Source: Rhodococcus sp. KRD162 | GTDB lineage: Bacteria > Actinomycetota > Actinomycetes > Mycobacteriales > Mycobacteriaceae | Length of the DNA stretch: 64,000 bases | Direction of reading: 5' to 3' | NCBI RefSeq assembly: GCF_017168335.1 | Contig: NZ_JABFAU010000001.1 | Coordinates: forward strand, 62,001-126,000 | Shown: piece after piece, positions 1 to 7,507 of the stretch | How positions within the stretch are numbered: position 1 is the stretch's first letter | Layout: every line of letters begins with the position of its first letter | The notes under the pieces: generated by a model | Told to the model about the DNA's origin: nothing | Database searches by the model: none | Seen by the model: the letters and a program-made list of their open reading frames with translations, nothing else | Program-made: the position numbers and the translations under genes

Positions 1-2
1 TG

Positions 3-605
3 TTGTTGCTCGTGTTGTCGCGGATGGATGTGTTGCGGTTCAGCTTCTCCGTACCGGCTTCGGTCGAATCCGATTGGCTTGCAGTGCTTTCGGCGCTCAC
101 CGTGGGTTTGCGTGAGGAGCCGATCCTGGTGGCCCTCCCGGTGCTGCTGCTTGTGGGCAGGGTGCCGATCTGGGCGATCGTGGCGTTGTCGGCGTGCATG
201 CGGGGCCTTCTCTACCTGTACTTCGGCGGCGGCGGCTTCCTGTGGGCGCTGTGCTGGGGCGCGGCCGCGGTGTGGGTGTTCTATCGCTACCGGCGGCTGT
301 GGGTATTGATCGTGGTGCACGGGTTGGTGATGAACGTCCAGGTCTTCGATCGAGTGATCCCGTCCGAGAACGCAGCGACGATCATGCAGTGGGTCAACAT
401 ACTGATCCTGTTCACTGCGCTGTTGTGGTGGCTGACTCCCAGAGCGCTCGAGGCGTTTCTGCCGAACACGGTATCCGTGCGGTACAGCGAGTTGACAGCC
501 GAGATGACGCCCGTGGTGGCCGAGGTCGTGCTCGATCCGAAGAAGCTCGATCCTGGTAGCGGCGATCCGGGTGTGCGTAGAAGCGGACCGCCGGTCACGT
601 CCTGA
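3..605 (+). CDS. CPBP-family intramembrane protease-like protein (5' truncated)
   Basis: The frame is open to the left edge, so the true start is outside the window. The visible 200 residues contain several hydrophobic helices and resemble the CPBP (Abi, PF02517) intramembrane glutamic protease family: an EE pair in LREEPILVALP, an Arg in CMRGLLYLYF and a late His in VVHGLVMN. The usual EExxxR spacing is not exact, because no Arg follows the Glu pair, so activity is uncertain. A polar tail of about 45 residues ends the protein. Its stop overlaps the tail of the convergent acetyltransferase gene by 11 bp. Substrate unknown. A non-catalytic membrane protein of the same fold is the main alternative. 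Confidence 0.6.
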   Translation: MLLVLSRMDVLRFSFSVPASVESDWLAVLSALTVGLREEPILVALPVLLLVGRVPIWAIVALSACMRGLLYLYFGGGGFLWALCWGAAAVWVFYRYRRLWVLIVVHGLVMNVQVFDRVIPSENAATIMQWVNILILFTALLWWLTPRALEAFLPNTVSVRYSELTAEMTPVVAEVVLDPKKLDPGSGDPGVRRSGPPVTS

Positions 606-1107
606 CCATGCGGGCATTGAGGCAGTCCCACTCCGGGTCCAGCACTGTGGTGCCGTCCAATTCGAAACGATGCTTGCGATAGAACGCGATGGCGCGCTCG
701 TTTCCTGCAGCCAGCCACAGATACGCGGGTTCGTCTGTGCCGCCGATCACGTCGGTCATCAGGTCCGTTGCGATTCCGGTGCCGTGGTGCTCGGGCACCA
801 CGTTCAGTGACCACAGTTCGGTCGACGCAGGCGCATCGAGGTCGCGTGGTGGGCCGCCGGTGGCGAAACCGACGATGCGCGCATCGCTGGAGTCGACGGC
901 GCACCGGGTCCGCACACCGCGGCTCGATTCTTCGTCGCGGCGGGCGATGATCCGTTCCCATCGTTCGATGCGATCGCAGGGGCGTATCGCATCGAGCTTG
1001 GCGCTGTTCATCATTCCCGCATACGTGGCCTTCCAGATTGCCACGTGCGCAGTGCCGAGTTGCTCTTCGTCGCCCGGTCGGACGTCACGGATCGTGTAGC
1101 TGGCCAC
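595..1107 (-). CDS. GNAT-family N-acetyltransferase
   Basis: A 170-residue cytoplasmic protein with the GNAT fold: a beta-strand start (TIRDVRPGDEEQL), the acetyl-CoA pyrophosphate-binding motif A seen as VVPEHHGTGIATDLM near residue 110, and the closing strand pair YLWLAAGNERAIAFYRKHRF typical of motif B. The frame is open far upstream (to 1686), but the GTG at 1107 is chosen because family homology begins at its third residue and the upstream frame is antisense to the next gene. The acceptor substrate cannot be read from sequence. It stands alone, convergent with the CPBP gene and divergent from the HNH gene. Confidence 0.8.
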   Translation of the reverse strand: MASYTIRDVRPGDEEQLGTAHVAIWKATYAGMMNSAKLDAIRPCDRIERWERIIARRDEESSRGVRTRCAVDSSDARIVGFATGGPPRDLDAPASTELWSLNVVPEHHGTGIATDLMTDVIGGTDEPAYLWLAAGNERAIAFYRKHRFELDGTTVLDPEWDCLNARMVRT

Positions 1108-1175
1108 GGTTGTAGTTATACCGATACGGGGGTCGATCGGTCGTCGGAATTTCTTGTCGTACCCCTCTCGTACTA

Positions 1176-1191
1176 TCGAATGTATGTTCGA
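1176..1191. promoter_or_regulatory. LexA-like SOS box over the HNH gene start
   Basis: The 16-mer TCGAATGTATGTTCGA differs at one base from the mycobacterial LexA consensus TCGAAC-N4-GTTCGA. The ATG start (1184) lies inside the box, so LexA binding would block initiation directly. Several DUF222/13E12-family genes in mycobacteria are known from memory to be LexA regulated, which fits. Confidence 0.7.
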
Positions 1192-1408
1192 TACGGGTGG
1201 GTGGGGAGCGGCGCAGGCACCGCTGGTCGATGACTGCATTGCAGGGTTTCTCGACGTCATCGCGCTCAACCGTGTCAACGAGAACCTTGCCCGCGCGGCG
1301 ACTGTGCTCGCGTACTGCGATGTGCTCGAGATGCGCCTCGAGGCGGCCGAAGCCGCCGGCGGCGATCCGGGCGAGACCGTCCGCGGTGCCCTGTGCGATC
1401 TGGCGTGA
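1184..1408 (+). CDS. DUF222/HNH protein, N-terminal fragment
   Basis: Seventy-four residues (MFDTGGWGAAQAPLVDDC onward) that look like the beginning of a DUF222-type (13E12 repeat family) HNH endonuclease: a helical segment rich in Ala, Glu and Arg with the pattern LARAATVLAYCDVLEMRLEAAEAA. The frame ends at TGA 1406-1408, and the rest of the DUF222 domain continues in the next frame from a GTG that overlaps this stop (GTGA). Either the gene has suffered a one-base frameshift or the two halves are made separately by translational coupling. The start is placed at ATG 1184 because the family starts here and the SOS-like box overlaps it. Confidence 0.65.
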   Translation: MFDTGGWGAAQAPLVDDCIAGFLDVIALNRVNENLARAATVLAYCDVLEMRLEAAEAAGGDPGETVRGALCDLA

Positions 1409-3219
1409 CGATGACCAAAACGCGTCACGATGCGTCCGTGGTGCACGATGTCGCGGAGCGTCTGCATCGAATGCCGTTGACTGCCTTGCGTTTCGTGACC
1501 GGCAGCTTCGACTGGTCGACGGTGGTCACCATCACCTCGGTCTTGCATCGTGCCAGTGACGAGACGATCGCGAACCTCGAATTCGAGGTGTGTGCATCGG
1601 GTGGTCGAATGCGTCCGCAGGCGCTGCGCAATCGGATCTGGCGGCTGTGGACGAAGGCCGATCCGATCGGTGCCGCAGCGGCCCATGAGACCGCGAAGTC
1701 CGAGGAGCTCGGAGTGAGAGTCGACCGCACCGGTCCGGGCGGGATTGCGTCGCTCATCGCGAAGATCACCGATCTCGAAGCTGCGGAAGCCGACGCACTC
1801 ATCGTCGAGATCGTCGGGACGGTCTGCACGGGCGACCCACGGTCGACGGGTGCGTTGCGGGCCGCGGGTCTGATGGCGTTACTGCACGGCGAGCATTCGC
1901 TGGCGTGTCAGTGCGATCGCGGCGACGACTGCCCGGTGGCGGGCGCTGTCGACGATATTCCTCCTCGGTGCGGGCATCTCCTCCAGATCGTGGTGGCGGT
2001 GGAGACGCTACTGGGACTGTCCTCGGAGCCCGCGACCCTTGCCGACGGGACGCCCATCGACCCCGAAGTGGCGCGCATCGTCGCCACTGACGCGAAGTGG
2101 CAGGCGCTGCTGACCGAGCTGGTCGAGATGGTCAAGCCCGAACGAAAAGACACGGGCGACGACGGATTTGGCAATGGTGGCCCAGACGACGGTGGTCCGG
2201 ACGGCGACGGTGGTCCAGACGGCGGTGGTCCAGACGGCGGTGGTCCGGATTGTGGTGGTCCAGACGACGTCGGCGGTCCTCGTCACGGCGGCACCACGGG
2301 CAACCCGGACAGCCCAGCCCCGGCGCGCCCCGGAGGTCCTTCCTTCTCCGACGTCGACCATGCCGGCTCACTCGGCGGCGAAGGGTCGAGTGTGCAGTCG
2401 AATTCGTTCGGATCGTTCTCTGCGGCGGTGCCGTCGGTGTTGCGTCGGGTGGTCGGCATGGGTCGGGTGCGAGGTCCCGCCCAGCTTCCGTCCGTGCGTC
2501 TTGTGGGTGCCCACTGTCTCCCACCTGCGGTCCCGCTACCGGGGGAGGAGTCTGTCCGCGATGGGCTCGTCGCACGGTGGCTTGCATGGATCGCCGAACG
2601 GCCCGAGCGTGCTCGCGGTATCTTTCCCGACGGTCACGGCGGTGAGTTCGCTCCGTCGAAGTCGGCGATCACGTATCGGCCCGGTGCCCGCGTCGCCGCG
2701 TTCGTTCGTGCTGCGTATCGCACGTGTACGTTCCCCAACTGCGACGTGCCGGCGGCCCGGTGTCAGATCGATCATCTGGTTCCCTTCGATCACGACGATC
2801 CGGGGCGCGGCGGCTGGACGATCGTGACCAATCTTCAGCCGGTGTGCGTGTTCCATCATCAGGCCAAGACCTCGGGGGCGTGGTCGGCGGTGATGCTCGC
2901 CGACGGCGCGATTCTGTGGTCGAACTCCCTCGGTCTGCGCACAGTCACGTTGCCGGAGTTGTCCATCGCGGCTCCCCGCCTATCGCGCCGACGGCGAAAG
3001 GCCTCGTCCAGGCCGGGAGCGAGGCCGGTCGAACCCACCCGCTGGGAGCTCGACTACAGCGGGTGTATACCTCCGACGCTCGACGACTGTCGCTCTGCAG
3101 CAACAGATATCGATCGAAGAAGGTTGGCGGAGAGACGGCGTGCCTACCTCGAACACTGTCGCGTCGTCCACGCGCGCGTTCGATACGACCGCACCCGATA
3201 CGACCCTCCGCCGTTCTGA
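1405..3219 (+). CDS. DUF222 domain HNH endonuclease (main part)
   Basis: About 604 residues. The first 240 are DUF222 (for example LPLTALRFVTGSFDWSTVV-like text and a Cys-rich CQCDRGDDCPVAG). A Gly/Pro/Asp repeat linker follows (bases 2161-2280), then a variable segment, and a C-terminal HNH nuclease at bases 2721-2880 with CTFPNCDVPAARC, the catalytic QIDHLVPFD, NLQPVCVFHH and a trailing Lys. Zinc-binding Cys pairs and the DH of HNH are present, so the nuclease module looks intact. Family members are multicopy in mycolata and some are SOS-induced; their biological role is not settled. Start: GTG 1405 overlapping the upstream stop, or ATG 1411. Together with the upstream frame this is one split gene. 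Confidence 0.8.
   Translation: MTMTKTRHDASVVHDVAERLHRMPLTALRFVTGSFDWSTVVTITSVLHRASDETIANLEFEVCASGGRMRPQALRNRIWRLWTKADPIGAAAAHETAKSEELGVRVDRTGPGGIASLIAKITDLEAAEADALIVEIVGTVCTGDPRSTGALRAAGLMALLHGEHSLACQCDRGDDCPVAGAVDDIPPRCGHLLQIVVAVETLLGLSSEPATLADGTPIDPEVARIVATDAKWQALLTELVEMVKPERKDTGDDGFGNGGPDDGGPDGDGGPDGGGPDGGGPDCGGPDDVGGPRHGGTTGNPDSPAPARPGGPSFSDVDHAGSLGGEGSSVQSNSFGSFSAAVPSVLRRVVGMGRVRGPAQLPSVRLVGAHCLPPAVPLPGEESVRDGLVARWLAWIAERPERARGIFPDGHGGEFAPSKSAITYRPGARVAAFVRAAYRTCTFPNCDVPAARCQIDHLVPFDHDDPGRGGWTIVTNLQPVCVFHHQAKTSGAWSAVMLADGAILWSNSLGLRTVTLPELSIAAPRLSRRRRKASSRPGARPVEPTRWELDYSGCIPPTLDDCRSAATDIDRRRLAERRRAYLEHCRVVHARVRYDRTRYDPPPF
2161..2280 (+). repeat. In-frame GGPD low-complexity repeat
   Basis: Imperfect 12-15 bp units (ggtggtccagacggc and variants) encode alternating GGPDD, GGPDG and DGGPDGG stretches. 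They form a flexible acidic linker between the DUF222 domain and the HNH part. Such arrays vary in length by slippage. Confidence 0.8.
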
Positions 3220-3261
3220 CGGCAACTCGCGCAGGTGTGATCGAGCCTGCAGACCTGCTAC

Positions 3262-3278
3262 CTTGAACGCCGTTCAAG
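3262..3278. promoter_or_regulatory. BioQ-like operator upstream of bioY
   Basis: The perfect inverted repeat CTTGAAC-GCC-GTTCAAG lies 43 bp before the bioY start. Its core TGAAC-N3-GTTCA resembles the 13-bp operator (TGAAC-N3-GTTAC) recalled for the TetR-type biotin repressor BioQ of Corynebacterium. The downstream gene is a biotin transporter, so biotin-responsive repression is the natural reading. The regulator itself is not in this window. Confidence 0.7.
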
Positions 3279-3321
3279 TCTTTGGGGGCAGCGCGCTGCC
3301 CCACTCCTCGAGGAGCCACCC

Positions 3322-3924
3322 GTGTCCGATGTCGACAGCAATACTCGCCCGCCGAGCCGTAAGGTCAGCCGAATGAACGTCTCTGCCCGCGACATGGCAC
3401 AGATCGCAGTGTTCGCGGCGCTCATCGCCGCCCTCGGTCTGCCGGGATCGATCACGGTCGGATTCTCGGGCGTCCCCATCACCCTCCAGACCCTCGGCAT
3501 CATCCTGTGCGGCGCGATCCTCGGTGCCCGTAAAGGCACGGCCGCGGTCCTGGTGTTCCTCGCGCTGACCATGATCGGCCTGCCCCTGCTGGCAGGCGGA
3601 CGTACCGGGTTGTCGGCGATGGCCGGGCCCACCGTCGGCTACCTGATCGGCTGGATTCCTGCCGCATTCCTGATCGGCCTACTCACCGCACGCATCCTGC
3701 CCAAGTACTCGATTCCGCTCGGTCTGCTGATCAACGCGGTCGGCGGCATCCTCGTCATCTACGTGTTCGGCATCATCGGACTGTTCCTACGCACCGATGT
3801 CGGGTTCTGGGCCGCCATCACCTCCAACGGCCCGTTCCTGCCCGGTGACGTTGCCAAAGTCGTCGTCGCCACCGTCGTGGCCAAGAGCGTGCATCGTGCG
3901 TACCCCGGTCTGATCACGAAGTGA
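3322..3924 (+). CDS. bioY: BioY, substrate-binding membrane component of biotin ECF transporter
   Basis: A 200-residue integral membrane protein that captures biotin for import. It shows the BioY signature SGVPITLQTLGIILCGAILG around residues 50-68, the ARKG motif that follows it, and about six hydrophobic helices (ALTMIGLPLLAGG, GPTVGYLIGWI, LLINAVGGILVIYVFG). A soluble stretch of about 20 residues precedes the first helix. GTG 3322 is supported by AGGAG at 3311-3315. Its stop overlaps the GTG of the following ligase gene, and the transporter partners BioM and BioN lie 2.3 kb further on in the same operon, so uptake and the interposed enzymes should be made together. Confidence 0.95.
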   Translation: MSDVDSNTRPPSRKVSRMNVSARDMAQIAVFAALIAALGLPGSITVGFSGVPITLQTLGIILCGAILGARKGTAAVLVFLALTMIGLPLLAGGRTGLSAMAGPTVGYLIGWIPAAFLIGLLTARILPKYSIPLGLLINAVGGILVIYVFGIIGLFLRTDVGFWAAITSNGPFLPGDVAKVVVATVVAKSVHRAYPGLITK

Positions 3925-5057
3925 CCGTCGAGCTGGGAGGGAGAGGGAGTGACACCGCCATCGTCTGGGCGGGTCGCACCCTCACCTACGCCGAACTCGA
4001 CGCAGCCGTCGAGCAGTGGCCTCACCTCCCGGTGCACGGCGCTCGATCCCACAGCGTTCGATCCCACGACGCATCAGCGCTCGATCTGCCCGATGTGTTG
4101 ATCTGCGTTTTCGCAGCAGCGCGGCAGGGGAGCGCGGTGCGAGTCGAGGACCCGGCCACCCGTCCCGAACGCCCTGCGCACCCCGATCCTGACGCGTTCC
4201 TGCTGGTGGCGACCTCCGGTTCCACCGGCCGCCCGAAACCGCTCGCTCGCACGGCCGAGTCGTGGGCCGACAGTTTCCCCGAGTTCACCGACATCACCGG
4301 GATCCGCCCCACCGACACCGTGTTGATCACCGGGCCGCTGCACGCCACGATGCATCTGTTCGCCGCGGTGCACGCACTGTGGCTGGGGGCCTGCGTCACC
4401 GATGACCCGGCCGAGGCCACCGCAGTGCACGCTGTGCCTGCAGTGCTCCGCGAGGTGGTCGGCCGAATGCCGCGCGCTCGGCTCGCGGTGTCGGCAGGAG
4501 CCGGCCTCGGCTCAGCTGCGGAGCAGGCGATCTCGACACGCGGAATCCGACTCGTCGAGTACTACGGCTCGGCAGAACTGTCGTTGGTGGCCACGCGCGT
4601 GGTGGGCGAACATTCTGCGCTGCGTCTGCTTCGGGAGGTCGAAGCACGCACCGAGGACGGCTACCTGTTCGTTCGATCGCCGTACGCCGCGCTCGATGCG
4701 CGCGGCTGGTTCGGCGTCGGTGATCTGGCCGAACTGAACGGCACCGAACTCCTCGTCCACGGACGCGGGGATGCAGCGATCAACGTGGGCGGAACCACCG
4801 TGATCGCCGAGGACGTGGAGAACATCTTGACCGCGCTCGACGGTGTCCGGGCTGCGGCCGCGATCGGTACACCACATGCGGTACTCGGCGAAACGGTCTG
4901 CGCTGTGATCGAACTCGACGGAACCCGCGAGCTCGACCTCGTTCGCGCCGAGGCTCGCGCAGTCATGGCCAAGGAAGCGTTGCCGCGACGGTGGACGGTG
5001 GTGCAGCAGTTGCCCCGCACCGCGAGCGGCAAGATCGCACGAGGGGCCCTGCAGTGA
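3921..5057 (+). CDS. Short AMP-dependent acid-CoA ligase-like enzyme in biotin operon
   Basis: A 378-residue adenylate-forming enzyme (ANL superfamily) with the full core set: P-loop VATSGSTGRPKPL near residue 96, YYGSAE (A5) near 217, GDLAEL (A7), RGDAAINVGG (A8) and C-terminal PRTASGKIAR carrying the adenylation Lys. Compared with usual acyl-CoA synthetases (500 residues or more) the N-terminal subdomain is very short, like small MenE-type ligases. The carboxylic acid substrate is unknown; position between bioY and bioMN suggests biotin, a biotin vitamer or a pimelate-like acid. Start GTG 3921 overlaps the bioY stop and its own stop overlaps the thiolase start, so translation is coupled on both sides. 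Confidence 0.8.
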   Translation: MTVELGGRGSDTAIVWAGRTLTYAELDAAVEQWPHLPVHGARSHSVRSHDASALDLPDVLICVFAAARQGSAVRVEDPATRPERPAHPDPDAFLLVATSGSTGRPKPLARTAESWADSFPEFTDITGIRPTDTVLITGPLHATMHLFAAVHALWLGACVTDDPAEATAVHAVPAVLREVVGRMPRARLAVSAGAGLGSAAEQAISTRGIRLVEYYGSAELSLVATRVVGEHSALRLLREVEARTEDGYLFVRSPYAALDARGWFGVGDLAELNGTELLVHGRGDAAINVGGTTVIAEDVENILTALDGVRAAAAIGTPHAVLGETVCAVIELDGTRELDLVRAEARAVMAKEALPRRWTVVQQLPRTASGKIARGALQ

Positions 5058-6172
5058 CTGTGCCGGTCATCGTTGCGGCGAAACGCACGGCAATCGGCAT
5101 CGCCGGGCATGGCTTCGCCGAGGTCACTGCCCCGAACCTCGCCGGACCGGTGTTGAAAGCGGTTGCAGAACAAGTAAGTTCGATCGACAGCCCGATCGAC
5201 GACGTGATCCTCGGCAACTGCCTCGGTCCCGGCGGCGACCTCGCGCGGGTCTCGTCGCTGCTCGCGGGTCTCGGAGTCGGCGTTCCCGGAGTCACCGTCG
5301 ATCGGCAGTGCGGATCGGGGCTCGACGCCGTCGTGCAGGCCGCGTCGCGTATCCGCGCCGGCGACGAGACGCTGATTCTGGCCGGCGGCGTCGAATCGGC
5401 AAGCACCAGCCCGTGGCGATTCTGGCCACCGGTGGACGGCGCAGACCCGGTCCGCTACACGCGAGCGCCGTTCGCTCCACACGGCTTCGAAGACCCGGAC
5501 ATGGGTGTGGCCGCGGACGACCTCGCGCGAATCCGCGGTATCGGGCGCGAACGCCAAGATGCCTACGCGGCGCGGTCGTTCGCGCGCGCGGCGGCCTGCG
5601 ACTTCTCGGCCGAGATCGTCACGGTGAACGATGTCGCACGCGATGAGCGCATCCGCCCCAACATGACCGTCCAGCGGCTCGGCAGGCTCCGCCCCACGTT
5701 CACCCCCGACGGCACGGTGACGGCGGGTAACTCGTGCGGAATATCGGATGGCGCAGCGGTTCTGGCCCTCACCACGGCCGAGCGGGCAGCTGGGATGTCT
5801 GCGTTGCGTGTTCTCGGCAGTGCGGTCGCAGGGTCCGATCCGGCTCTTCCCGGCCTCGGCCCGGTACCGGCGATCGAGAAGCTGCTCGCCCGGACCGGGG
5901 TGCGTCCCGCAGACATCGACACGATAGAGATCACCGAGGCATTCGCATCGGTGGTACTCGCGGTCTCGGACGAGTTGGGTCTCGACGAAGAGCGGATCTG
6001 CCCGGAGGGTGGAGCCATCGCGATGGGTCATCCGTGGGGTGCATCGGGTGCGATTCTGCTGGTGCGGTTGGCGTCACGAATGCTGCAATCGAACGGTCCG
6101 GCACTGGGATTGGCAGCCTGCGCCATCGGCGGCGGGCAAGGTATAGCGATGTTGGTGGAGCGAGTGGCATGA
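5054..6172 (+). CDS. Thiolase-family enzyme in biotin operon
   Basis: A 372-residue thiolase (acetyl-CoA acyltransferase family), which cleaves or forms beta-ketoacyl-CoA. Active-site elements: nucleophile Cys86 in VDRQCGSGLDAV, a TEAFAS block (Asn of the usual NEAFA replaced by Thr), GGAIAMGHPWGASGA with the catalytic His, and the second Cys in CAIGGGQGIAML. The protein is slightly short for the family (about 390). GTG 5054 overlaps the stop of the upstream ligase; an upstream open stretch to 4991 lies inside the ligase gene and is not used. A ligase plus thiolase would allow chain shortening or condensation of an acid brought in by, or related to, the biotin transporter. This last point is inference. 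Confidence 0.85.
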   Translation: MTVPVIVAAKRTAIGIAGHGFAEVTAPNLAGPVLKAVAEQVSSIDSPIDDVILGNCLGPGGDLARVSSLLAGLGVGVPGVTVDRQCGSGLDAVVQAASRIRAGDETLILAGGVESASTSPWRFWPPVDGADPVRYTRAPFAPHGFEDPDMGVAADDLARIRGIGRERQDAYAARSFARAAACDFSAEIVTVNDVARDERIRPNMTVQRLGRLRPTFTPDGTVTAGNSCGISDGAAVLALTTAERAAGMSALRVLGSAVAGSDPALPGLGPVPAIEKLLARTGVRPADIDTIEITEAFASVVLAVSDELGLDEERICPEGGAIAMGHPWGASGAILLVRLASRMLQSNGPALGLAACAIGGGQGIAMLVERVA

Positions 6173-6182
6173 GCAGGATTCG

Positions 6183-6863
6183 ATGAGCACGGTCAGGTTC
6201 GAGAACATTTCCCACTCGTTCGGAGAGCGGCAGGTTCTGCGCGGCATCGATCTCGCATTCGACGAGCGCCGCATCGGCATCATCGGATCGAACGGGTCCG
6301 GCAAGTCCACCCTCGCGCGAATGATCAACGGGCTGATCAAGCCCGATACCGGCCGTGTCACCGTCGACGGCGTCGATGCAGCCAAGAAGGGGGCGCAGGT
6401 CCGCAAGAAGGTCGGGTTCGTGTTCACGGACCCCGATTCGCAAATCGTGATGCCCACTGTCTCCGAGGATCTCGCGTTCTCGCTCCGCAGGTCCGGTTTG
6501 AGCAAGGCCGAGGTGGCCGAGCGGGTGGAGGAGATTCTCGTCCGCTTCCGTCTCGATCAGCACCGCGACCACCCGGCGCACCTGCTCTCGGGTGGACAGA
6601 AGCAGCTGTTGGCGATCGGTGCCGTGCTCATCAGGCGGCCGGAGGTGGTCGTGGCCGACGAGCCGACCACGCTGCTGGATCTGCGCAACGGACGCGTCGT
6701 CGCGCAGGCGTTGGATTCGATGGACCAGCAAGTCATCGTCGTGACCCACCAACTGGCATTACTGGACAGTTTCGAGCGAGTCATCGTCATCGACGACGGC
6801 CGGGTCGCCTTCGACGGTGCCCCGGACGCTGCAGTCCCGGCGTATCGGGAGTCGATCGGATGA
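6183..6863 (+). CDS. bioM: BioM, ATPase of biotin ECF transporter
   Basis: A 226-residue ABC ATPase of the EcfA/CbiO type that powers biotin uptake. Walker A is GSNGSGKST at residues 35-43, the Q-loop region is FVFTDPDSQI (the DPDxQ form is typical of ECF ATPases), the signature is LLSGGQKQ, Walker B is VVVADEPTT, and the switch His lies in VVTHQ. Only one ATPase gene is present, so a homodimer is expected as in BioMNY systems. It begins 10 bp after the thiolase stop and its stop overlaps the ATG of bioN (ATGA). Confidence 0.93.
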   Translation: MSTVRFENISHSFGERQVLRGIDLAFDERRIGIIGSNGSGKSTLARMINGLIKPDTGRVTVDGVDAAKKGAQVRKKVGFVFTDPDSQIVMPTVSEDLAFSLRRSGLSKAEVAERVEEILVRFRLDQHRDHPAHLLSGGQKQLLAIGAVLIRRPEVVVADEPTTLLDLRNGRVVAQALDSMDQQVIVVTHQLALLDSFERVIVIDDGRVAFDGAPDAAVPAYRESIG

Positions 6864-7507
6864 TCGGTCTCTACCGTCCTGGCACCTCGTTGCTGCACCG
6901 GATGAGTCCGGGGTCGAAGCTGCTGGCGTTGATCCTCGCGATTCTGGCGACGGTGATCTTTGCCCGCACACCGCTCGAGGTGGGTATGGTGGCCGTTCTC
7001 GTCGCCGCTCTGTTCGCGGTAGCCCGAATCCCGGTGAAAGTCGCACTGGCACAGCTGCGTCCGGTGTTGTGGATGCTGTTGATCATCGGCGTGTTCCAGG
7101 TCCTGTTCACCACCTGGCAACGCGCTCTCGTGGTGTGCGGGGTGCTGGTGATCTCCGTGGCCCTGGCGGCCCTGGTCACGTTGACCACCCGAGTGACCGA
7201 CATGCTCGACACCGTCACCCGATCGCTCGGTCCGGTCCGACGCTTCGGCGTCGACCCCGATCGCATCGGTCTGCTTCTCGCCCTGGCCATCCGCTGCATC
7301 CCGCTGCTCGCGTCCATCGTGCAGGAGGTATCGCAGGCCCGCAAAGCACGCGGACTGCAGTGGTCGATGACGGCCCTGGCCACTCCGGTCCTGGTGCGCG
7401 CGCTGCGCACCGCCGATGCAATGGGTGATGCCCTCGTGGCCCGCGGTGTGGACGACGACGGTGTGGACAACGACGGTGTAGACGACAACGGTGCCGAACG
7501 TGAGTGA
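6860..7507 (+). CDS. bioN: BioN, coupling membrane protein (EcfT) of biotin transporter
   Basis: A 215-residue membrane protein with four to five hydrophobic segments and the two EcfT coupling motifs that touch the ATPase: ARKARGL near residue 157 and DALVARGVD near residue 193 (Ala-Arg-Gly in each). It starts with the family-typical YRPGTSLLHRMSPGSKLLAL. The last 18 residues are an odd acidic repeat, DDDGVDNDGVDDNG, made by a tandem DNA repeat at 7453-7493 and probably not functional. ATG 6860 overlaps the bioM stop. The following ligase gene begins inside its 3' end. Confidence 0.92.
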   Translation: MIGLYRPGTSLLHRMSPGSKLLALILAILATVIFARTPLEVGMVAVLVAALFAVARIPVKVALAQLRPVLWMLLIIGVFQVLFTTWQRALVVCGVLVISVALAALVTLTTRVTDMLDTVTRSLGPVRRFGVDPDRIGLLLALAIRCIPLLASIVQEVSQARKARGLQWSMTALATPVLVRALRTADAMGDALVARGVDDDGVDNDGVDDNGAERE

